Assembly (NCBI GenBank): GCA_025024175.1
Contig: QCXZ01000041.1
Coordinates: 34,715,786 to 34,779,785, forward strand
Reading direction: 5' to 3'
Length of the DNA: 64,000 bases
Origin: Rhyzopertha dominica
Taxonomy: Eukaryota > Arthropoda > Insecta > Coleoptera > Bostrichidae
A program made the position numbers and the translations under genes. Below are positions 18,057 through 32,300 of this stretch, piece by piece. Position 1 is the stretch's first letter, and each line of letters opens with the position of its first letter. The notes under the pieces were generated by a model. It searched no databases and was not told where the DNA came from. It saw only the letters and a list, made by a program, of their open reading frames with translations.

Positions 18057-20304
18057 AACAGCTAAAGTATTTTCAGTTGACTTTGAGTGATCAAGCGATA
18101 AAAGGGGGTCGGCCTCTTAATACGAGCTTGTAAATATTTGTTATATATGTATAATTCAGTTGCAATGAAAATGTCGATACTTTTTCATCCCACATAAATT
18201 CGTTGTAAAGGTTGAATAATAATTTCTAAATTATTCCGAATAAGACTAAACCAAGACAAATTTGCTTCTATCTAACCGTGTTTTGCGAGCACTTCTAGTG
18301 GCTTTTAAAGCGTTTGTATAAATTATTTGAATCAAACATTTTTTAAATCTGTTATAGGAACAGATAAACAAGAACTGAAGCATAACCAGGATTAGAGGCG
18401 CTGGTTTCAAAGGAATTCCAACGCTTATCTCAAAACCCAACCCCTACCAAGTAACTGCAAAAATGATCCTTATTTATGGTGCATTAAGGGTCATTGGCAC
18501 AATATAGCAAATTATATTACGATAGATCTTTCTTGGAGAGCGGCTATTATAGTTTCGCAGAATATTACTTGAAAACGCCTTTTATTGCTTGGAACTGGCA
18601 ATAGCTGCCCCTCCAAACTTCCCCTACCAGAGTACCTATTTCAGTAATGACGCTGTCCCCTTTCCCGATCGCTGGAGAATACTAGGAAAGTGTATAGGAT
18701 TATGAGTATAGGGCATGAAGATCTTTATAAAAGAATCAGTGACGCCATTTTTTCTTTTACAACTTGTCATCTTCCAGACACATCCAAAGTTTACTACTTT
18801 CTGCACCTTTATTTCGAGAGAATCTCCTTCATTATTGTTTACCGGAGTAATTTTGTACGGAAAACTAAACGGATAAGCAAAATGAGAAGAAACGTGTTAA
18901 CAGCCATATAGGTTCATATAAAGCGGCTGCAATGTCACGAGGATAAATTATATACCGCGGTGTATATTTTACTTTGGTATATTAACAAACGTTTGCACTT
19001 GCCTAGTGCCGCCCCTGTCCAAACACGCTAGATTTTGCTAAATTAAATTAACATTATGACTATAACAAGATTTTTGAGAATAAAAATGTGAGAATGTCAA
19101 TTGATTTTATCAAGCATTGTCGTCTGATAGAATTTATAAACACCAAAAAAAAAAGAACCACAATAAATACAACTTTTAAACGGCCATATATTTTACGTGC
19201 AATCTTAATTTCATTTCATCAAATAAGTATCTGCCTCGGTGGAGTTATCCTGATGAGCAGACTTGTAGGGGATTTTTACCTGTGAATAAAAATAAATAAA
19301 TATTAAGTACTAAATAATTGATGATATTACCGTTATTTGCAACTAAAAACCACAAACCTTTCACTATAAGATATAAAAAATACACATTAGGTACTATAAT
19401 TGCATATGTATTTTTTAAACGTTAATTTTAAAAAATCAATGCGATGACCCTTTAAGAACAAATTTATGTATTTGCGCCTAACTAAGCAGTCATTTCGTTA
19501 CTCATCGATAACATTGTTACCAGACGCAGTGAAGTGCCGATTAAACAATAAAACAGTCAACGTCCGGGAAGTTCATAGAATAATCGGTGGCAACAAAATA
19601 ATCTTGCCAATAATAAGTATGGACTAAAGAAAGAAGTCTTGGGTTCACTGTATTTTCATGACGAATTGCCCAGCATCAGTCAGTAGTTTTTCTATTATTA
19701 TTTTTTCTACAAATTAATTTTGACTTATATCGTTATAGGATGTGTTAGGTACACAATAAAATCACTTGCACTGCAACATGTTTTAAAGAAAAAATATGTT
19801 CATTGTATAATAATTGATGTTGCCAAACACCAACACCATTTTATATGGTATGGGAAAAGAACTCCTCATTTTATCCTTAGACTTGTTCAAGTCGACGTAT
19901 GTGCGTATTTTAATATTAAACGAAACGGAAAGGATAAAATCAGAAATCAAATTCCGCTGGTCTATACATGCTTCAAGTCAAGTCAATACTATTTTAATTG
20001 TTCCACACTCTTAAACAAAGTGTAGCTATGTCCCTCTATGTATATACTTGGAAAGTAGCTTCAAGGAATGGTGGATAGATAAAACAGTGATCGTTTTTCC
20101 ACTTCGAGCGCATGATCCAGGACGAAAGCACATTTGCCGCCACAATCAGACCATTCGTGATTACTATACGCGCACAACGCGCAATAATTGTTTTGTTGTC
20201 GTAATTTCTTATCATACGATCATGTTGATCCATTAGGTTAGGCAGTTTGTTCTTACTTCGCTATTCTTAACCTGTACTGGTTAGCTGCAATATAATAACT
20301 CAAA
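18057..20304. other. Intergenic, SETD3 to Rab32
   Basis: No convincing exon, RNA gene or element was seen. The Rab32 promoter should lie in the right part, but no core promoter motif stands out. Confidence 0.4.
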
Positions 20305-23300
20305 ATGGTCAGCTTCGAAAATAGTATCCGAGCATCAAAATCCAACGGGGTGGATATCCAAACAAAACGAGAACTGCTATTCAAAATACTAATTATTGGG
20401 GATTTCGGTGTGGGTAAGTTGATCATATTTTTTTAATACAAGGAAGTAGAATTTTGCCTTTTTTTCAGGAAAAACTTCTATAATTGGAAGGTACGCTAAC
20501 GGTAAGTGTCGTAATTACCGATTTTTGATTTTACTCTTAATTTAAAAACTTAATAATTAAAGAGTGGCGCAATAATAAGCTACATTCTTGGGATACTACA
20601 AATTCCTGGAAAATCGATTCTAGCCGCATTCCTTGCTCGTTTCGGCCAATCGATAAGTCGGAAAAGTTCAGCTTCCTTTGTTCGTAACTTGGTCCTGGAA
20701 TTTCGCGGAAATGTCGCAATCTATGAATCTCATTCCCTGTTTATCTGAAATGTATTGTAATCTTAATGAGCGCATATCTTATCGTTTATGTACAGCGTAG
20801 GTGCATATATTTGAATATAAGTATATGTTTATATTATGATTACTCATCTGTTGTATTAAAAGAAGTAATTTACGGAAACTGGTGTTCTCCAAAGAACTAA
20901 CTGCCACAGAAATGATTATAAATTGAGACAGTGTACAAAATTGCATGATTACCTATCTCTGTACCCTTGGTACAGAAAAGCTTGCTAAAAACCTTTAAGT
21001 AAATAACTAATAAGTAGAAGGCATCTAATGCAAACGTATAGTAATTTAGTCCCGCCCAGTAAAATTTGCTTCTTCTGGAGAAATAAATTTTTGCAGTTTA
21101 GATTACAGACCCTTGAAAAAAGGAAGAATTTGAAAACTTATTCTCTATGATGGATAGAACACCCCTCCTTCAATTTCCGGTGGAAAAAAGTAATAGAGAG
21201 ACATAAAATATCCTATAAGCATAAAACTCTACACCAAAAATATTTTATCGATTGTTCGGCTGGCTCCTTCAAAGCCTTGCTAACAATTATCTTTTCAGAA
21301 GAGGTTTTGAACCGCGCAGCCGATAATCAGTCTTATGCTGTATTGAAAAGAATAAATATAATCTACTTTGGTCAGTCCATTCGAATCCCACGACTAGTTT
21401 CGCCCTTGTTGAGACTCTTTAGGCAGGACTACCATATGAATTGACCCGAAGGTTCCGAACAACCTCAGTAGACTGTCGTCTTAACCAAGGCGTGCGGGAC
21501 TGGATTGGATTAATTGTTAGGAATCAATTCATAGGGCGGTCCTTGCTTTGCGAAATATGCATTTAGCAATAATGGTTGTAATCAAGGCATCGTAAATTTT
21601 TTAGCGTTGTCACCTGTAGGTTACTATACTTTGTTCTCTCTTATTCTTTATATTCTATATTTCCAATTTCTTCCCAGCTTGTTTACAGCAGTTTTAGAGC
21701 ACCCGGTTGAAAAAAAATTGCGCAACACTATTGATACCGGATTATGATTCATGGTATCGAAACAAAATATATCGGTATCGTTTAATAACTTATCAATGAA
21801 TAATGTTAACGTGAAAGGTTGATCTTTAGTATGTGCATATTCCTAATTAGAGAGCCAAATAGCACCGTTTGTTGATGCACTGCAAAATATATTACACATG
21901 TAGAGATATAGTGAGAGTAGGTAAAAAGAAGTGAATATTGCGATTGTCGAATATATATCCTGACTTAAATATATTTTCTGTTCTAGCAGACAGTATTTCT
22001 GTACCTATTAGTTCGAAGCATACTGTGTACTAAATTATTGTCTATTTTTTTAACCTAGTAGACAGGTAATTAAAATCAAAACCGTAACCCATGTAGATTA
22101 CTTTCCACCGACAAAATATATTATTGACGTGGATACGTCTTACGCCGCACTTTAGGGGTCGTTTTGTGAAAATGGGTCATCTCTGTTGTAGATTATCTAA
22201 TTGAAAATGTCCAATGACTTAAGGTTGCATTAAATGATTAATCTTTGTCATATTCATTTTAGCTGAATGTCTGAATGATGGGCAGAGAATGATTGACAGG
22301 ACCATAACACCTCCATAAAATGTAAATAGACTGTTGGGTTTGGACAATGCAGAAAGACAGCTTAGGTTCGCCTCTCACAGAGTTTACAGAACAAATCGTA
22401 ATTCTTCAAATTTAGTATTCTGATCATCTTCCAACACGTAGCACTGTCATTGTATGACAATAATTTTTTATACTTCTTTGTTCTACATGCGCTATAGAAG
22501 TCAAAAGGAATCGAATAATTATGACACAGTACAATCCATGATCAGTTTATCATATGTGAGTAAAAAATATTCGATCTAGAAAAAGTTGGTCGAACAAGTT
22601 GATATTCTCTTTAAAAACTTTACCATTCTCAACCAAATTTAATTTTTTTACCCTTTTTTATTTTTTAGTAATAAGTCATCGAACTTTTTTTTATGGAAAC
22701 CCCTAAATGTTTTAACCATTTCGATAGATTTTTCATTATTGAAATTGCAATAGGTACAAGAATATTGAATTTTACATAAAAATATTTTCGAATAAAATTC
22801 GCTCAGATAAGTAAACAACGTAATACTAACAAAAAGGAAATATACATTTTTAAACAAAAAAGGTAGTCAATTCTGCATTTAAACCAAATGTTTACTGCTA
22901 TTTATTGCTTTTATTGTTAACAATTTGATGTTTGCTAGTTAAATAAAATTTACATTATTTATTTATTAATAATATCTACTTTTTTTGCAATAATGTATTG
23001 GAAGTGAAGGGCATAAATTGTTGCTAGTTGTATTTCTACAACATTGCATTGCATTTGCACTCTAGAATAAGTGCAGCATCAAATATTTCATATGATCATA
23101 TTTGTACAATTAAATTTGCAGCATAGTTGTGTTTATTAACTAGCCATGTACAATATTAACCAAACTGATTACTATATTATATATAAATCTACTACTTTCG
23201 ACACCAACAATTGTTTATTAGTCCATACCAACAAAATTTCGCTAAATAATTAACAATTATTTTGTTTTGTAGTGCCGTTACCACGGCAACTAGAGAAAAT

Positions 23301-26300
23301 AGGTAACGAAACTTTTAGGTAATTAAACAAAGATTCTAAAATTTCTATTTTCCATCCACATTTTATCACCAAATCCCGGATTTATTTCCTTCTGATTTGT
23401 AACATGATGTCAAATATGCAATCTAATGGGAAACTTGGGAACTTCGTTTTAATATTCTTATTTGAACAATTATAAACAGCAAGGGAAGTATCCGATGCCC
23501 AGTGGCAATTAAAAAAAACAAGATAGTGTTGATGATGTAATATATGAAGTTAGTAACCAGATCAAGTGTGTAATAACAATGATGATCAGAAATGTCGGAT
23601 TTGATGTAGGTTTTGAGTTTGTAGTTTTGTACTGCTTTAACTTTATTAAAAGTTATTAAGCACACTGTCGGTCATTAATTCCGTACCCGTCAACTGATTC
23701 AGGTAATATCATTACATGGTGGCAGCGGGAAACTAAACAAAAATGGAATCAATGAACTTACCTGGGGCCATGATNTTTGAAGGCAACGTGTCAACCACGT
23801 GGGAAAAATACAAACAAAGGTTTATACTTTACTTAGAGGCAAGTGAGAAAATTAACAAGCCCTCAAAAGTGAAAACCTCAATCCTTCTGAACCAAATGGG
23901 GGGTGCAACAATCGAAATCTATAACACATTTACGTATGGGGAAAATGAAGACAAAGAAGACCTTGAAGTCGTTATTAGAAAATTTGACGAATACTGCAAA
24001 CCACGTCGTAATATTGTGTTCGACAGGTTTGAGTTTTTTCTAGAGCACAAGAACAAAGGGAATCGGTGGATAAATATGTCACACACCTCAAAAGGTTAGC
24101 CGCAGCTTGCGATTTTGGTGATCAAACAGGGAGCCTAATAAGAGACAGATTGGTGCTTGGAATTTGCGACAAAACGGTTCAAGAACGTCTATTGCGTGAA
24201 TGTAATCTAAAGTTAAACAAAGCTTTAGATTATTGTAGGGCAATTGAAGCAAGTAAAAAACAAATAGAAGAAATCGAGGGTAGTAATCCATCAGTCAGTT
24301 TGGTAGTGCGGAAAAAGAAGGTACAGAAAAGCGGGCAGCAAAAAGAAGTACACCAGAAGTATGGAAGTGTTAAGCAAGAAACCCTGCCCAAGATGCGGAC
24401 TTTTTAACAAATTTGGAGAATGCCCGGCATCAGGAAAAAAGTGCCTTAAATGCCAGAAAATTAACCACTTTGCCAGCCAGTGCAGATCACAAATGGTCAG
24501 AGCGGTTGAAGAAGTTGAGCAACAAAGTAGTGAAGAGGATCAGGAACAGGTGGTACTGTCGGTTCATGTTTCTGAAGTAAACAACGGTGAAGAATCATGC
24601 TGGAAGAAAAAGGTAATTGTAAACGGCAAGGAAATGACGTTCAAAATTGATATTGGAGCTGAGGTGAATCTTATTCCACATTCTATGCTTATTACTTTAC
24701 CTTGCATGNCAAAAATAAAGCCAGCTAAGACAAAATTATTTTGTTATACTGGTCATTCCATTCAAACTTATGGAGAGTGCATTTTACAATGTAAGCTAAA
24801 TGCATTGAGTAGATCCTTAGTGTTTTTCGTTACCGAAAAGCTAGAACCCATTATAGGAATTAAAGCAATAAAAGAATTTGAACTCATTCCTAATGTTAAC
24901 ACTATTGGCAGTAATTTATCAGCACAAGGTATTGTGGATACATTTTCTGATGTCTTTGTTCCTGGTGGGATTATAAATTGCAAACCCTATCACATCACTT
25001 TAAGGGAAAATGCTATTCCTACAATCGCATCTGCTAGAAGAGTTCCTCTAGCACTCAAAGATTCTTTAAAAACTGAGTAAGCTGATATGGTTAAAAAACA
25101 AAGTCATTGAACCGGTAGAGATGCCAACAGATTGGGTTCATCCAATAGCCATTGCGTCAAAACCGAATGGCAAGATTAGAATTTGCATGGATCCGAGGCC
25201 ACTAAACAAGTTTATGAAAAGAGAGCATTATAGTCTTCCCACGGTAGAGTCAGCTTTAGCCGAATTAAATGGAGCAAAATTCTTTACTGTCTTAGACGCT
25301 TCCTCAGCATTTTTGCAAGTGCCTTTGGACACAGTTCGTATCTTTGTACCATTATAACACTTTTTGGTCGGTTCAGATATATAACAATGCCTTATGGTAT
25401 AAACAGTGCACCAGAGATATTCCAAAAATTAATAAACACGATATTTAATGGTTTGGACGGTATTGTGCCTTATATGGACGATGTTTTAATATACGGAAGC
25501 ACACTTTTAGAACATAATCACAGACTTAAACCAGTTCTTGAACGAGCCAGAAAATATAATTTACGACTTATCAAAAGTAAAATGCAAATGCTTGCTATAG
25601 TTCATGGTCTAGAACGTTTCCATTTATACACTTATGGAAGACACGCCATCATCCACACAGACCATAAGCCACTGTGAAGCATTGTTAATAAACCGATGGA
25701 GGCAGTATCTCCACGATTACAGAGAATGATCTTGAGATTAATGAGGTACGATTTTAAATTAGAGTACGTGCCAGGCAAACAACTAACAATTGTGGATGCC
25801 TTATCAAGATTTCCCAACATAACAGCATACATTAAGACTGATTACCTAGATAAAAAATCTGTTAATGTGCACTCAATTGTATGCGCTTCTAATAAGCGAC
25901 TTGATGAACTGCGAAAATCTCTTCAGGAAGACAGTGCCACAAGAGAAATAATCAACTACATAAATACTGGAAGGCCAGAACATAAACGAAATGTTAAACC
26001 TGAAGTTAGAAAATTTTGGGATTTAAAAGAAGAATTACATTTTGCAGATGGTTTACTTCTGAGAGGAAATCGTATTGTCATACCAGAAGATCAGAAACCA
26101 GCAGTTTTGAAAAACCTGCACATGTGTCATCAAGGTGTAAACGCATGCCAGAATAAAGCCAATACAGCTCTATATTCGCCTGGAATGTCAAGAGACATCG
26201 AAAACTACGTGTTGCATTGTATGATATGTCAACAGTACTCCAGATGCAATCCAAAAGAGACTCTCAAATCACATGACTTACCATGGTGCAAAATAGGAAT

Positions 26301-29300
26301 CGATTTTGCACAAATTCAAGCGAAAAATTACCTAGTGATTGCAGATTTTGTCATAATCAAACAAATGACTTTGAAAACTGCCAAAGCTACGGTGGATGCA
26401 ATAAAAGAAACATTCCCATTTTGTGGAAATCCACAGGAAATTGTTTCAGACACTGGCCTACCATTTGGCTCAGAAGAATTTAAAATATTCCTTTCAAAAT
26501 TTGACATTAAATACACAACTCCTACCCCTTTGTATCCGAAGTCTAATGAATTCATTGAGAGGATGATTCAAACTGTAAAAGGTATTATTCTAGAAACACT
26601 ACAAAATAATGGAAGTACACCTATGGCAATAATAGGTTATAACCCAAAAAAATGACTTACCGTCACCAGCAGAATTACTNATGGGATGTAAATTAAGATC
26701 TGATGTACTGGTGACTAAAGCTGTACTTACACCTAAATATGAAGTAACAAAACCACACTCTACCATTAAGAAAAAACAACAAGTGCAGAAATATTACCAT
26801 GGCAGACATGCGTCAGAACTGGTAGAGTTTCAACCCGGCCAAGACATCTTAATACAACAAGGGGGATAAGACACTGGACACCTGGAAAAGTATTAAAGAA
26901 AAACCCTGAACCTTCATCATACATAGGACACATATACGACCTCTCCGGAGATCATTGAATGGAGAAGAAGGAAAAGCAATGTCACCTAAAATAAGGGTTA
27001 GTGAAAAGGAAATCGGGAAGCAAGAAGGTGTTAAAGGCGAAAAGAAAGACATTGAGAAGCAAGATATGTTAGTGAAAACGCCAGTGCATAGCAGCAAAGT
27101 ACTTAAGGTTAGACCAAAAAGACTTACAAAAGTTCCCGAACATTTAAAAGATTTCCATTTGTATCTGTACCTGTTGAATAAGCACATGTTGGTGCAGATC
27201 ATGTTGCTTAGTTACGTATTTAAATGTTTCATGTTGTATTTTATCTTTTGGGGGAACATGTAATATATGAAATTAGTAACCAGATCAAGTGTGTAATAAC
27301 AATGATGATCAGAAATGTCAGATTTGATGTAGGTTTAGAGTTTGTAGCTTTGTACTGCTTTAACTTTATTAAAAGTATATAACACACTGTCGGTCATTAA
27401 TTCCGTAGCCGTCAACTGATTCAGGTAATATCATTACAGATTACATCTCTTAAACAAGACATTCGTAATAGGATTTGTGGTCAATTGTCAGTTGAAAGTT
27501 ATTACGTGTCTACGATACAAAAGGTCCAGCACAGCTGGTATTTGCTGTTTAGTGATTATATAGGTTTGTGAATAAGCTGATATTTATGACGGGTCGGTAA
27601 CGCTTTGCTACTTGTTTGCGGATGGTTCGGAGCACGCGCGCGCGCGCGAGAGAGAGAAAGAGAGAGAGAAAACGCTTTTAAGGATGGATGAATTAAATGT
27701 TCATAATTCGTTAGCTGTAATAGTCGCATTTTTCAATTTTTTTTTAAATAAAATTTTGCATACGACGTTCCCAATGTGTTACCAAGGGGTCCAATATTTT
27801 AAATTTTTAATATCACCATTTTTTTTCTTTTTAATTTGATAAAAAAAATAATATAGTAAAAAATTTCGCAAAAATAAAAGTTAGGCCCCTTCAGAACATT
27901 ACAATTTGTCATTTTTAAAAAAAATGAGTTAAAAATTCTTGTTACTTTTGAAGATATTCGTAGTCAAGTTTACATTGTAAATCCCATAAGCAGAATACGG
28001 GCGTAATCCCCATACTGCTCAGGGATATAATATCCCTGAGCGCAATCCATTGTTGGTACTGGTTCCATTACCAGATGGTAGATTAAATATAGATTTTTAA
28101 GATATATGTGTTCATATGAAACATACTATTGGAGCTTTGTATGGTCAGTGCCAGTGCTGCTCTTTCTACCACAAACGTAGTAGATTTACTACACTGACAT
28201 TCTATATACTATTTACTATACCTAAACTTTGACTTAGAAATCTAAAATCTACTACACTTTACTTAATTCTACTACAATTTCTCGGTAGATGCCGCTACAC
28301 TATTTTATAAGATATGGCAGCACTGGTCAGTGCATGCACGCTGCAAGTACAAACCAGTCTTCATCACAAGTTTTTGAATTGTTAAATATGGGCAAATCTT
28401 TTCTCTTATATCTTTCACTTTGTTAAAAAAGCCAAGGTAAAATGGCAGCCGTTCAATTCATGCACAAAAAACGGTTTCTTTGCAGTTTTCAAAATTTTGA
28501 AAATTGCAAATCACGTCCCTCCCTTTATATCTTCTAATAAGTCTTTATTGTTGGTCAAAATAATGAATTATTGTTTTTTCTCCTGAGGACAAGGACGACA
28601 TTTTGAAAACATGTAGAAGGAAATAGGAATAATAACGGACACAAAGTGCTTTATTTTTTATTAATAAAATAATGAAAGGAAAGGTTTAGAAGATATTGCT
28701 CCCATATTCAATAACTCCAGGTCAACAAGTTAAAGAATCGCAGGAGATGCAGATTGACGAAATGTTTTACCTGTTATTCATTTAACATATCACTACTTAT
28801 CAGCCACATTTCAATCGAATAACCCTATTGTTTTATTGAGACTTCCCAGGCATCTGATATTTTGAAGCAACATTCTTAGCGAATGTTCCAACAAAATGGA
28901 CAATCTTAAACACCCAGTTACAACCACTTATTTCCGTTTTATAGTTGATACCCTACAGTTGCAAAATAGGTTGTGGAAACCATGTGTTTCATGTTTCATG
29001 TGCTGCAACTGTTACAGACTGGGATATTTCTCAGTTCAACAACCGAGAAAAAATCATTGCAAATAAGTAAATAATATACGGACTATAATGTAATATGATA
29101 GTCTAGAAATAAACCATAATTGCGGTATGCATATACACAAAAAAATAATATCATTTACAAAGATTCTCATGAACAAGTACAAGTTCATTCCTAACAATTT
29201 TTTCAATGCAACCATATGATGATTTTAAATTAATTGCAGCAGAATGCAAAATACTTTTCAAAAGTATTTATAAAATATGTTTTTAAAATTAAATACTGAA

Positions 29301-32300
29301 TACTCACAAAGTTCATAAATAAAATACTAATACGTACCACACATAAGTTTATGTTCTATCACTGAATTATGTCCTACAAATGAATTCACATGGTTGCCTG
29401 CAAAACATGCATTTCAGTACTGGAAAAAGTATTTAAAATAAGTTGTATATTTAAATACTTTTGAGTTTATGAAAATGCTAAAGACTTTCAGCTCTGATAC
29501 TAATACCTGTAGATTCAAACACCTTTGACAGCATTTGAAATGAAACACCAGAACAATCAACAAAACATTTTGGTACAGATTTGTATACATAATACTTTTG
29601 TTTCTGTTAGTTATGACCCCTGAATAGTAGTTTTGTAAAAAATTGGAAGTCGTCATACTTTAAGCACCCAATTAAAAAAAAAATCTTTTAACAATTTACT
29701 TGCCTTTTTTTGCTAGACCAACACTTTATTATAAATGATAAAGGAATAAATAGCTTTCTGCAAAGTTATAGGAAACGGCACCACTTTTTGGGTTGAATAC
29801 CAATTTCTTCCTAAATATACCTTCTTTTGATTAACTTATTACGACGAAGCTTATGATTTAATAACTAGTAACCTCTGTTTCTCATACTTACCTATTTTCA
29901 ACCCTAGAATTACTTTTTTCTTTATTTCTACTTATTAAAAAATGTTTATTTACTGCCATCTATGCTTTATGCAAGCAGGTTTGCATAACTATTTCTACAA
30001 AAATAACTAACACAAGACAATGCCGAAGAATCTTTAAACTTATAATTTGCTAAGTAGCTACATAACAAACCAAAGTTTAAATTACAAACTCAAATTATCA
30101 AAAGTTACAAATTGAAATGACAATATGTTTGTTTCAATGAGTTTGAATTATTAATTAAATTTTGCTAAAAAAATTGTTGTTCGCCACCTTTTTTACAGAT
30201 CATTGCTAGGACAAACTGTTTGACAGAAAAATGCATTTGTTATATCAGTTAATATTTAATTTATTAGATAATATCTCAAATGGATACACTAGATTAACTT
30301 TTAATTCACTTCTCTTGTTTCTTAGCAATAAGTTATACCTTTTTATCTAAAGAAAAATAGCAGAAACTTTTTTACCCTAAAGCTGTATAAAGGAAGGGAC
30401 AAAAAAAAGTGAAAGGAGTCTCAGCCGTCGGGCGTGACGCCTTCTCGAAGATACAACAATTTTTAAATAAATTTGTATTTCTCATCCCAAAAACTCTGGT
30501 TACTAAATTTTATGAAACAATTTCGAAAAGGTCTAAAATTATGGATGCAATTTATATACATAACTTTGATACCCTATATTTCCATTAATATCAACTAAGA
30601 TAAATTTCTCTTCCACTGAAAATTTGGTGAAGAGGATATACTCCGGTTAAATCGAGCCAGACATTTCAGGAATTCTCTTACTTTAACTTCTGCTGAAGGT
30701 AATAATTATAATAAATTTTATTATCCAACAGACCAAAGATGTCTGCAAACGATAAATCAATACATAATTAAAATTATACAAAATAAAGAAAGTAAAAAAC
30801 AGAAATTATGAGTTACCATAATTAGCAATTATCAGTAGCAGAAGCTTGCTGGTCAGTTAAAAATAAGCGTCTACAACAGCTGTATAAAATTAATATTGGA
30901 TAAGAATGTTATCAAGGACAAACGAAATGAATTATATTTTCTACACTATGTTATTTAAAGGACAATGAAGGTGTTGATTTGTCCTGCTGTACCTGGGAGC
31001 AAAAGTTGTTTGATACTGACTATGTTTTCTAGGAACATAAAAAGCTATTTCACAGAGTAAGTTACTATTTTCAATTTGGCCATGAATCAGTTTATATAAA
31101 AAAATAATGCAAAATATAGAGCAGCTTTGTTGTAATGTGTCTAATTTAAATTGTTCTAATAAAGCAATACTGGGATACATTCTTTCAGGAAAACGTCTAT
31201 ATTTAACAGTACAAGTATCTACAAAACTTTTTTTGAATATGCTCAATAAGTATGATCTGTAGGTACATCATAATAAGGATCCCAGACCAGAGAGCAGTAT
31301 TCTAGATTTGACCTTACAAAACAATAAAACAAAAAACTTTTAAGGACTCTATTCTTAAAACCGCTTGTATTTCTAAAAATAAAACCTAACATGCATTTAG
31401 TCTTTCAAAATTATTGTAATAGAGGATTTCCATGGTCAGCTCTTAATTTATTTACAACTATTACTAATATGTACCACTAATAACTGAGGACATCGAAAAC
31501 CATCCTTTAGCCGTCATTAATTCTGCTTGCACGAACTTTGATGTTCAGTGTTCAAGAAGTACACACATTCTGCATCAAAACTTTTATACAGCTGAAATAG
31601 AATTATATAATAATTTCTATTCACTCTATTCAAATAAATCTTAATGTGGTAATAATAATTACAGTTCTGTTTTTGATTTTTCATTGCATCCAATCTTACG
31701 AAGCTGTGCACTGCTTATTTTGTAAGAAAAAGCTTGTAAACAAAATTTTTCGATAATGTATACTGCTCACACACAGTGATGTATTTGTTTTTCATCAGTA
31801 TCTCTTAATACCATCAAATGTTGTCAGAAATTAAAGTGCACTGGCTAAGATTATTACTATATCAAACAATATCATTCAAGGTCAAAGATACACCTATATC
31901 GCTTGAAAACATGGAGACATCTGTGTTGGTCACTTCTAACTTGTTTCTCCTTTCTGCAGGTACTTTTTCCCCTACTTACAGAATAACAATTGGCGCTGAT
32001 TTTGCTGTTAAAACGATAGACTGGAATAACTCGACTAAAGTACAGCTACAACTGTGGGACATAGCTGGTCATGAAAGATTTGGGTACCTGACTGGAGTAT
32101 ATTACAGATATGCGTAAGTACAGCTGCATTCTGTTATAACGTCTTCTAGTCACTGTAAATTTAGTGTTGCAGCTGCAATAGTATTTGATCTCACTAGACC
32201 AGAGACATTTAATTCAATAGAGAAGGTATGTATTGTTGATAAGAATTATATATGTTATAATAGTAAATACCATAGACAAGCTATCTTTCTAATTCCTTTT

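Larger units (their letters stand above)
23536..27438 (+). mobile_element. Ty3/gypsy (Mag-like) LTR retrotransposon, decayed and internally deleted
   Basis: LTRs of 181 and 180 bp (23536-23716 and 27259-27438) start TGTAATATATGA and end ATCATTACA; they differ at roughly 4-5% of sites. The flanks GATGA and GATTA look like a 5 bp target duplication with one change. A primer-binding candidate TGGTGGCAGCGGG follows the 5' LTR directly, and TTTTGGGGGAACA precedes the 3' LTR. Gag and pol blocks lie in order between them but are broken by stops and frameshifts, and one segment is missing. It is nested in Rab32 intron 2 on the same strand as the gene. Confidence 0.92.
27439..30939. other. Middle of Rab32 intron 2
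   Basis: AT-rich, no supported ORF. Around 28150-28310 the words TACTACA and CTACTACA occur several times in both orientations, which may mark a degraded short repeat. The rest shows nothing I can name. Confidence 0.35.

Noticed and set aside
27612..27839. 75-codon frame over the CG/GA microsatellite
   Set aside because: Low-complexity translation (RAREREKEREK) followed by a hydrophobic chance stretch.
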